This document shows, one piece after another, positions 43,360 to 50,692 of a stretch of DNA of 64,000 nucleotides. The translations under genes were made by a program, and so were the position numbers. Position 1 is the stretch's first letter. Every line of letters begins with the position of its first letter. The DNA is from Prevotellaceae bacterium UBA1746 (lineage in GTDB: Bacteria; Bacteroidota; Bacteroidia; Bacteroidales; Bacteroidaceae): contig CAJPJR010000005.1 in assembly GCA_905369775.1 (NCBI GenBank), forward strand, positions 5,269 to 69,268, read 5' to 3'. The notes beneath the pieces are model-generated. The model ran no database searches. It was not told where the DNA came from and saw only the letters and a list, made by a program, of their open reading frames with translations.

Positions 43360-44502
43360 ATGGACTTTTTGAAAAAAAACTGGGAAGAAATCGGTGTTTC
43401 TTCCGCGCTTTCTTCTTATATCTCCCCATCCGGACCAAGCGAGTACCACGTTCAGTTTCATGTGAAGCCGCGCAACGATGGTTTTGTCCAGCAATATGAG
43501 CGTTTGCTCCACGCCTTGCGGCTGGTGTGCGCCGAGTTGCTGCCCGCCGATGCCCGTCCGGTGTTGAAACGCTATTATTTGAGCGACGCCACCAACCAGG
43601 CTCCGCTCATGCAACCCGATGGCTCGTGCACCGTCTCGGTCATCCAGCAACCTCCGCTCGACGGTTCGAAAGTGAGTCTGTGGGTCTATTTCCTCGCAGG
43701 TGCCGACGTGCAATGCCACGACGGCGTGACCACGGTGGACCACGGCGGCTATCGCCATTTTTGGCACATGGGCATGGAAAGCCCCAGCGGCGATTCGGCC
43801 GCACAAACCGAGCAACTCCTCAGCGGCTACGAAGCCGAACTCACCGCATCGGGGTTGAATCTCGCCGACGACTGTGTGCGCACCTGGTTTTTCGTGCGCG
43901 ATGTCGACACCAACTACGCCGGACTGGTCAAAGCGCGCCTCGACAATTTCCTTCGTGTGGGATTGACCCCCGAAACGCACTACATATCTTCGACCGGCAT
44001 CGGTGGTTTGCCTGCCGACACGCATGCGCTCGTACAACTCGGCGGTTATGCCGTGAAAGGTCTCGCGCCCGGTCAGCAGCGCTACCTCTATGCGCTCACT
44101 CACCTCAACCCCACCATCGAATATGGGGTGACCTTCGAGCGCGGCACTGTGGTGGAATATGGCGATCGCGCACAAGCCTTCATCAGCGGCACCGCTTCGA
44201 TCGACAACAAGGGGCGTGTGGTGCATGTCGGCGACATCGTGCGCCAAACCCACCGCATGTGGGAGAACGTCGACGCCCTTTTGGCTGAAGCCGACATGAA
44301 TCTGACCGACCATGCGGCGCAAATCACGGTCTATCTTCGCGACACCGCCGACTATGTCACCGTGCGCGATCTCTTCTCCGCTCGTTTCCCCCACGTTCCC
44401 ACCATTATCACCCTCGCCCCCGTGTGCCGTCCCGAATGGCTCATCGAAATGGAGTGCATCGCCGTAGCCGATCGCCACAATGAAACCTACCGTCCCTTCT
44501 AA
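43360..44502 (+). CDS. Rid/chorismatase-like two-domain protein
   Basis: A 380-residue cytosolic protein with no signal peptide. The C-terminal half looks like a RidA/YjgF fold (AQAFISGTASIDNKGRVVHV; HAAQITVYLRDTADYVTVRD; RPEWLIEMECIAV), and the N-terminal half (YHVQFHVKPRNDGFVQQYER) fits a second such domain, as in chorismatase-type two-domain proteins. Rid enzymes hydrolyse reactive imines. The physiological substrate here is unknown. It overlaps the start of the CcsBA gene by 23 bp, which implies coupled translation, so its role may lie in the cytochrome maturation locus. Confidence 0.72.
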   Translation: MDFLKKNWEEIGVSSALSSYISPSGPSEYHVQFHVKPRNDGFVQQYERLLHALRLVCAELLPADARPVLKRYYLSDATNQAPLMQPDGSCTVSVIQQPPLDGSKVSLWVYFLAGADVQCHDGVTTVDHGGYRHFWHMGMESPSGDSAAQTEQLLSGYEAELTASGLNLADDCVRTWFFVRDVDTNYAGLVKARLDNFLRVGLTPETHYISSTGIGGLPADTHALVQLGGYAVKGLAPGQQRYLYALTHLNPTIEYGVTFERGTVVEYGDRAQAFISGTASIDNKGRVVHVGDIVRQTHRMWENVDALLAEADMNLTDHAAQITVYLRDTADYVTVRDLFSARFPHVPTIITLAPVCRPEWLIEMECIAVADRHNETYRPF

Positions 44503-46510
44503 ACTCCCCTTCCTCCTCCTCGCGGTGCAGGTGGTGGTGCTCATTGCAGCCACCATTGCCGAGCACGTGTGGGGAAGTGCGACTGCCTACGCCCGATTCT
44601 ACTCTACGGTGGGCTTCCGTCTGCTGTGGGTGGCCATCGTGGTCACCGGGGCGTGGGTGATCGTACGCCGTCGCTTGTGGCACCGACTGCATGCCCTCGC
44701 GCTGCACACCTCGTTTGTGGTGATTTTGGTCGGCGCCCTGTGCACCGCTTTCGGTTCGGTCAATGGGAGTTTGCATTTGCGCGTGGGCAAATCGGCACAT
44801 CTCTTTTTGACCGACAACAACGACGTGGGGCGCCTGCCGTTTGACGTACAGCTCACGCAGTTCACGGTGCATCACTATCCCGGCACGGAGACGCCGTCCG
44901 ACTATGAGAGTCGTTTGCGTGTGAAGGGGCAAAATTATGTGGTGTCGATGAACCATATCGCAGAAATTGACGGCTGGCGCATCTATCAAACCTCCTACGA
45001 CACCGACGGAAAGGGAAGTGTGCTCAGCCTTTACCACGACCCGTGGGGCATTCTTCTCACCTATGTGGGCTACGGACTGCTGTTTGTGTCGTTGCTCTGG
45101 TCGCTGTTGGCGCGCGGCGGTGCGTTTCGCACCCTCTTGCGTCACCCGGCTCTGCGTCGCGCAGCCTTTCTGCTGTGTCTCTTGGCGGGGTGGGGGAGTG
45201 CGAGTGCGTCGGCTTCCGATTTTTCCGACGGCACTTTGCACGCCATCTCCCGTGTCGAGGCCGACAGCATCGGGCGGCGGCAGATTGTCTACAACGGTCG
45301 CGTCTGTCCGCTCAACACCCTATCGGTGGATTTCTGCAAGAAAATCAGCGGGCGCACGTCGTTTCGCGGTCTCACTGCCGACCAAGTGCTGCTCTCGTGG
45401 ATCTATTATCCCACCGAGTGGCAGAACGTGGCGATGGTGCGCATCAAGAGTGCTGCACTGCGCGAGCGGCTGGGCATCGTGGGCGACTATGCCTCGGTGG
45501 CGCAGCTCTATGCCGGCGGCGAATACCGTTTGCAGCGCCTCATGGCGGCCGAGCGCGATCCTTCCTCGCCGTTGGCGCGCGCCATTCAAGACACCGACGA
45601 GAAAGTGGGGCTGATTGTGATGCTCTACAAGGGCACGCTCATCCACCCACTGCCCGAGGCCGATCGTGCCGCGCGCTTGTCAGACGGACGGGTCACGGCC
45701 GAAATCATCTACAATCGCGTCCCCGCCGTGAAAATCGCCTTCATGTATTGTCTCACGCTGGGCTTTCTGGCGTTTGGGCTGTTGGTGAGTGGTTTTCGCC
45801 GCCGCTGGCTCGACGTGACATTGCGTTGTACACTGATCGTCGCCTTCGTTTGCATGGCATTGTGGTTTGCCTTCCGGTGGTATCTGGCGGGTTTCGTGCC
45901 GATGAGCAACGGTTTTGAAACCATGCTCCTCATGGCCGTGTGCGTGTTGGGCGTGGGCGTCGCCCTGATGCGCCGTTTCCCCTTCGTACTCCCCTTTGCC
46001 CTGCTGATTGCAGGCTTCGCTCTGCTGGTGGCCCACCTCTCAGACATGAATCCGCAGATCACGCCGCTCATGCCCGTGTTGAGTTCGCCGTTGCTCAGCT
46101 TGCATGTCACGATTATGATGTTCTCCTACGCGCTGTTTGCCCTCACTTGTCTCAACAGTGGCTATGCGCTGTGGTTGTCGCGGCGAGAGGCCAATGCCGC
46201 CCGCGTCGAACAGCTCACCGTGCTCAATCGCTTGCTGTTGCATCCCGCCGTGTTCCTCCTCACGGCCGGCATTTTCATCGGCGCCATCTGGGCAAACGTC
46301 TCCTGGGGGCGCTATTGGGGCTGGGATCCCAAAGAAGTGTGGGCCCTCATCACGATGTTGATCTACTCCTTCGCCCTCCATCCCGGTTTGCTCCCCGTCC
46401 TGCGTCGTCCGCGGCCGTTCCACTGGTTCGTGCTCCTGGCTTTTCTGAGCGTGTTGTTCACCTATTTCGGCGTCAATTTCCTCCTGGGCGGCATGCATTC
46501 CTATGCGTAA
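44480..46510 (+). CDS. ccsBA: Fused ResB-CcsA cytochrome c maturation protein (CcsBA)
   Basis: A 676-residue inner-membrane protein that exports heme and attaches it to CxxCH motifs of periplasmic cytochromes (system II). The N-terminal part is ResB-like (AEHVWGSATAYARFYSTVGF, then IDGWRIYQTSYDTDG). The C-terminal part is CcsA with the tryptophan-rich heme-handling WWD segment WGRYWGWDPKEVWAL (about residues 609-623) and conserved histidines in LSLHVTIMMFSY and near the C-terminus (GGMHSYA). The Rid-like gene overlaps its start. In this cluster its clients would be the di-heme and mono-heme lipoproteins, so it is the maturation step of the system. Confidence 0.88.
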   Translation: MKPTVPSKLPFLLLAVQVVVLIAATIAEHVWGSATAYARFYSTVGFRLLWVAIVVTGAWVIVRRRLWHRLHALALHTSFVVILVGALCTAFGSVNGSLHLRVGKSAHLFLTDNNDVGRLPFDVQLTQFTVHHYPGTETPSDYESRLRVKGQNYVVSMNHIAEIDGWRIYQTSYDTDGKGSVLSLYHDPWGILLTYVGYGLLFVSLLWSLLARGGAFRTLLRHPALRRAAFLLCLLAGWGSASASASDFSDGTLHAISRVEADSIGRRQIVYNGRVCPLNTLSVDFCKKISGRTSFRGLTADQVLLSWIYYPTEWQNVAMVRIKSAALRERLGIVGDYASVAQLYAGGEYRLQRLMAAERDPSSPLARAIQDTDEKVGLIVMLYKGTLIHPLPEADRAARLSDGRVTAEIIYNRVPAVKIAFMYCLTLGFLAFGLLVSGFRRRWLDVTLRCTLIVAFVCMALWFAFRWYLAGFVPMSNGFETMLLMAVCVLGVGVALMRRFPFVLPFALLIAGFALLVAHLSDMNPQITPLMPVLSSPLLSLHVTIMMFSYALFALTCLNSGYALWLSRREANAARVEQLTVLNRLLLHPAVFLLTAGIFIGAIWANVSWGRYWGWDPKEVWALITMLIYSFALHPGLLPVLRRPRPFHWFVLLAFLSVLFTYFGVNFLLGGMHSYA

Positions 46511-46739
46511 TCGTTGACTGTTGCTCTTTTTGGCCGAAAAAGGCCGAAAAAATGAGCGGCGTATCTGAAAAAAAAGTATCTTTGTGGCAGCGAATCCCGT
46601 CAGCGGGTTCGCTGCCGTTGTATTTCCCCGATCGCACAAGATTCGTGGGGGAGCCGATGGCGAAGTCCCCGAACGCCGGCACGTCGAACGGGGGCAACTA
46701 TTGAGTTCCGAAGAAATCGAAAATCAAATTCCCTGGCAA

Positions 46740-48392
46740 ATGAATAGACTCCTCGCCTTGCTCGCCGTATTGTTCGCCCTCGCGGCGCCGGCCTGCACCA
46801 ATCTGTTGGTAGGCAAGAAAGCTTCGAAAAACGGAGCTTGTTTCATCACCTACAGTGCCGATTCCTACGGCATGTATGGACGCATGCTTCACTATCCCGC
46901 GGGCAAACACGCGCCCGGCACGATGCGCAAGATCGTGGACGGAGACACCCATAAGCCCCTCGGCGAAATTCCCGAGGCGCCCTACACTTATAATGTGGTA
47001 GGCAACATCAATGAGCACCAAGTGGCCATCACCGAGACGACTTTCGGCGGCCGCGAAGAGCTCTGGCCGAAGAATCCCGTCGGCGGCATCGACTATGTAT
47101 CGCTCATGGCGCTCGGATTGCAGCGTGCCAAGACTGCACGCGAGGCCATCCGCGTGATGACCGATCTGGTGGCGCGCTACGGCTACGCTTCGGAGGGCGA
47201 ATCGTTCTCCGTGGCCGATCCCAACGAAGCTTGGATCCTCGAAATGATCGGCAAAGGCGATTCAGCCAAGGGCGCAGTGTGGGTTGCTGTGCGCATTCCC
47301 GACGATTGCATCAGTGCACACGCCAATCAAAGCCGCATTCACCGTTTCAATCTGAAGGACAAAAAGAACGTGATGTATGCGAGAGACGTGATTTCGTTCG
47401 CCCGTTCGAAAGGTTACTTCAAAGGCCGCGATGACGAATTTTCCTTCTCCGACGCTTTTGCACCGGCCGACTTCAGTTCGCAACGTTTCTGCGAAGCTCG
47501 TGTGTGGAGCCTCTTCAACCACTTCACCACCGGTATGGACAAATACGTGCCTTTTGTCGACGGCAAGCACATCGGTACGTCGGAAGTGATGCCGCTCTAC
47601 GTGAAACCCACGCAACTTGTGAGCTTGGAAGACGTGATGTCCGCCATGCGCGACCATTATGAGAACACGCCGTTCGACGGCACGAAGGATGCCGGTTCGG
47701 GTGTGTGGGGTGCTCCCTATCGCCCCTCGCCGTTGACGTGGGAGCACGAAGGAAAGAAATACTTCAACGAACGCCCCGTTTCGACCCACCAAGCCAGTTT
47801 CGTCATCGTGTGCGAACTGCGTGGCAGCATGCCCAATGCTGTGGGTGCCGTGCTGTGGTTTGCCAACGACGATGCCAACATCACGCCGTTTGTCCCCGTC
47901 TATTGCTCGCTCACCAAAGTGCCCGAGTGCTTTGCCGACAGTACGGCCAATGACCACACCTTCTCTTGGAAATCGGCCTTCTGGTTGTGCAACTGGGTGT
48001 CGAATATGGTCTATCCCCGCTACTCGCAAATGTTCCCCACCGTGGCACAACGTCGCGATGCCTTCCAGCGCCGCATGATCGAGGCCCAACGGGCGGCCGA
48101 TGCCGAACTGTTTGCGTTGGCCAAGACCCAACCGCAGGCCGTCGAATCGAAAGTCAATGAACTGGCTGCCCAATGGTCGGGCGAAATGATGAGCGAGTGG
48201 AAGTCGCTCGGCGAATATCTCATCATGAAATTCAACGACCAAGTGGTGAAAAAGGAGACGCCCGACGGCAAATGGGAACTGACGCCCGACGGCATCTGTG
48301 TGGATCCCGAACGCCCCGGATTCCCCGAAGACTACCGCAAGGTGCTCATTCGTGAGACCGGCGATAAATATCGCGTGCCTCAAACGAAATAA
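46740..48392 (+). CDS. C69-family (dipeptidase-like) secreted peptidase
   Basis: A 550-residue exported Ntn hydrolase of family C69. After the signal peptide (MNRLLALLAV, then LFALAAPA) the mature chain begins with the catalytic Cys19 in ACTNLLVGKKASKNG, the required N-terminal nucleophile. FITYSADSYG, NEHQVAITETTFGG and FSVADPNEAWILEM are family signatures. These enzymes cleave dipeptides, fitting amino-acid use from peptides. A promoter-like TATCTTTG (46577-46584) lies 156 nt upstream but has no clear -33. The longer in-frame start is rejected because it would bury the signal peptide and the Cys. Confidence 0.87.
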   Translation: MNRLLALLAVLFALAAPACTNLLVGKKASKNGACFITYSADSYGMYGRMLHYPAGKHAPGTMRKIVDGDTHKPLGEIPEAPYTYNVVGNINEHQVAITETTFGGREELWPKNPVGGIDYVSLMALGLQRAKTAREAIRVMTDLVARYGYASEGESFSVADPNEAWILEMIGKGDSAKGAVWVAVRIPDDCISAHANQSRIHRFNLKDKKNVMYARDVISFARSKGYFKGRDDEFSFSDAFAPADFSSQRFCEARVWSLFNHFTTGMDKYVPFVDGKHIGTSEVMPLYVKPTQLVSLEDVMSAMRDHYENTPFDGTKDAGSGVWGAPYRPSPLTWEHEGKKYFNERPVSTHQASFVIVCELRGSMPNAVGAVLWFANDDANITPFVPVYCSLTKVPECFADSTANDHTFSWKSAFWLCNWVSNMVYPRYSQMFPTVAQRRDAFQRRMIEAQRAADAELFALAKTQPQAVESKVNELAAQWSGEMMSEWKSLGEYLIMKFNDQVVKKETPDGKWELTPDGICVDPERPGFPEDYRKVLIRETGDKYRVPQTK

Positions 48393-48408
48393 CCCCGCGA
48401 CGAACAGC

Positions 48409-48443
48409 AAAGGTGATTCTCCGGACCCGTGAGAATCACCTTT
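48409..48443 (+). terminator. Hairpin after the C69 peptidase
   Basis: A perfect 13-bp stem, AAAGGTGATTCTC (48409-48421) with its complement (48431-48443), loop of 9 nt. No strong T-run follows. Confidence 0.7.
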
Positions 48444-48483
48444 CGCCATTCTTTTCCCTTAGTCGCACAAAACACAAAAGCCG

Positions 48484-50508
48484 ATGACCACTTACGATGT
48501 AACTGCCATCACCGATCGCGAACTGATCGCGCGTTTTGGGCTCGACGCCCGCGAAATCGGTGAAGAAACTCTCCGTTTGGCTGAAAGTGAAATCGGGTTG
48601 CGCGAATGGCAGCCCAGTGCCGAAGATCTCACCGCCTTCGATCGTGTGCACGAACTCGAGGCGCTCAACGAGGAGATGCTCAAAACCGACAACTTCCGCA
48701 ATTTGCTCGTTTCGCAAGCGGCAGATATGCGGGTCGTGTTGCTGCTCATTGCCGGCTGCGTGGTGCTGATGCGTCGTGTGAAGGACAATCCCGACGACGA
48801 AGCGCGGCGCCGCCTCTCGATCGAAGCGGCCTACATTTACGCCCCGCTCGCCCACAAACTCGGACTCTACAAACTGAAGTCGGAGTTGGAGGATTTGTCG
48901 CTCAAATATCTGGAGCACGAGGCCTATTATATGATTAAGGAGTCGCTCAACGCCACGAAGAAAAGTCGTGATGCCTACATCGAGCGCTTCATCGCCCCGA
49001 TCCACCAGATGCTCACCGCGGCGGGATTGCGTTACCACATGAAAGGCCGCACTAAAAGCATCCACTCCATCTGGCAAAAGATGAAGAAGCAACACTGCGG
49101 CTTCGAGAAAGTGTACGACCTCTTCGCCATTCGCATCATCTTAGATTCCGCCCCTGAGAAGGAAGTGGCCGACTGCTGGAAAGTTTTCTCGCTGATCACC
49201 AACCGCTATGAGTCCAATCTCAAGCGCCTACGCGATTGGGTCACCGTGCCGAAGTCTAACGGCTACGAAAGTCTGCACGTCACGGTATTGGGACCCGAAG
49301 ACAAGTGGGTAGAAGTGCAGATTCGCACCGAACGCATGGACGAAGTGGCCGAGCATGGGTTGGCCGCACACTGGCGCTACAAAGGGGTGAAGAGCAGTGA
49401 GGGCGGCGTCGACAGCTGGTTGGCCGACATTCGCGCAGCCCTCGAAGCCGGCAAAGATCCCCACGTTGACGACGGCGTGAGCACCGGGCTGAAAGAAAAT
49501 TCTGTCTACGTGTTCACACCGAAAGGCGACCTGTTTAAGTTGCCAATCGGCAGCACGGTTTTGGATTTCGCCTATCTCATCCATTCGAAAATCGGGAATC
49601 GTTGCGTGGGCGGCATCGTCGACGGCAAAAATGTGTCGTTGCGCCAGCCCTTGCGTAGTGGGCAACGCGTTGAGATCCTCACCTCCAACACGCAGCAACC
49701 CCGCCTCGAATGGTTGAACATCGTGGTGTCTTCGCACGCTCGTTCGAAAATTCGCCAAGCCCTGCGCGAGATGAAAAGTCGCGACAGCGTGATGGGACGC
49801 GAGGTGCTCGAGCGCAAATTGAAGAATCGCAAGCTCGAGTGGGACGAACGCGCCTTGAATCAACTCATTAAAAAACTGGGTTACAAGGAAGCGGGCGATT
49901 TCTACTCCGACATCTCGGAAGACAAGATTGATCTCAACGCCTCGCTCGACACGTATGTGGAATTGCAGAAGCGCGAAGCCGGTGTCGCCGAACGCGCCGA
50001 GGTGCGAAGTGCCGAAACCTTCAACCTGGCCGACGCCACTCCTCCCGTCGTGGCGGAGCAAGAAGACGTGTTGGTGATCGACAACAGCAATCTCAAAGGC
50101 GTACAATTCCAGATGGCCCGTTGCTGCCATCCCGTTTACGGCGACGACGTGTTCGGTTTCGTCACTGTGTCGGGAGGCATCAAAATCCACCGCGATAGTT
50201 GTCCCAATGCGCGGGAGATGCGCGAACGATTCCCCTACCGTGTGGTGAAGGTACGTTGGGCCGGCAAAGGCGGAAGTACCTATCCGATCACCCTTCACGT
50301 GGTGGGACAAGATGATCTCGGCATTGTGAACAACATCACTTCCATTATTTCAAAGGAAGAGCACATCATGCTCCGCAACATCTCCATCGAAAGCAATGAC
50401 GGGTTGTTCTATGGTGAGCTGACTGTCCTGGTCGATGACACCACACAACTCAATTCGTTGATCAAGAAATTGCGCACCGTCAAAGGCGTAAAAGCCGTGG
50501 GACGTTGA
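48484..50508 (+). CDS. RelA-like (p)ppGpp synthetase with degenerate hydrolase
   Basis: A 674-residue member of the RelA/SpoT family. The synthetase domain is intact: GRTKSIHSIWQKMKK, the KVYDLFAIRII core, PKSNGYESLHVTVLG and EVQIRTERMDEVAEHGLAAH. A TGS domain (VFTPKGDLFKLPIGSTVLDF) and C-terminal zinc-finger/ACT region (MARCCHPVYGDDVFGFV; LHVVGQDDLGIVNNITSI) follow. The HD hydrolase region is short and eroded: the usual LADRLHNMR is replaced by IAGCVVLMR and no HD pair is visible. It therefore looks like a synthetase-only enzyme for the stringent response. ATG start. The ppdK promoter follows 120 bp after its stop. Confidence 0.88.
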   Translation: MTTYDVTAITDRELIARFGLDAREIGEETLRLAESEIGLREWQPSAEDLTAFDRVHELEALNEEMLKTDNFRNLLVSQAADMRVVLLLIAGCVVLMRRVKDNPDDEARRRLSIEAAYIYAPLAHKLGLYKLKSELEDLSLKYLEHEAYYMIKESLNATKKSRDAYIERFIAPIHQMLTAAGLRYHMKGRTKSIHSIWQKMKKQHCGFEKVYDLFAIRIILDSAPEKEVADCWKVFSLITNRYESNLKRLRDWVTVPKSNGYESLHVTVLGPEDKWVEVQIRTERMDEVAEHGLAAHWRYKGVKSSEGGVDSWLADIRAALEAGKDPHVDDGVSTGLKENSVYVFTPKGDLFKLPIGSTVLDFAYLIHSKIGNRCVGGIVDGKNVSLRQPLRSGQRVEILTSNTQQPRLEWLNIVVSSHARSKIRQALREMKSRDSVMGREVLERKLKNRKLEWDERALNQLIKKLGYKEAGDFYSDISEDKIDLNASLDTYVELQKREAGVAERAEVRSAETFNLADATPPVVAEQEDVLVIDNSNLKGVQFQMARCCHPVYGDDVFGFVTVSGGIKIHRDSCPNAREMRERFPYRVVKVRWAGKGGSTYPITLHVVGQDDLGIVNNITSIISKEEHIMLRNISIESNDGLFYGELTVLVDDTTQLNSLIKKLRTVKGVKAVGR

Positions 50509-50628
50509 GAAAAACCTTCGCGAACGATAGAAAATGCAACTTTTTTCGTAACTTCGCGAACGTCCTGCCTTTTAAGCATAGAAAAGCGCGACTTTTTTAA
50601 ACCATAGATAGCAAAAACCGTAGATCAG

Positions 50629-50660
50629 TTTGGCAGATTGCTGAACTTGAGTTATATTTG
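50629..50660 (+). promoter_or_regulatory. Promoter of ppdK
   Basis: TTTG (50629-50632), 20 nt, TATATTTG (50653-50660): a perfect consensus match, about 32 bp before the ATG. The surrounding 110 bp are AT-rich. Confidence 0.8.
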
Positions 50661-50692
50661 CAGTATACAAAATAGAAACAGTCATCAAGCAT

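Noticed and set aside
46577..46584. TATCTTTG as promoter of the C69 peptidase gene
   Set aside because: Perfect -7 but no -33 within the usual distance, and it is 156 nt from the start; mentioned in the gene entry only.
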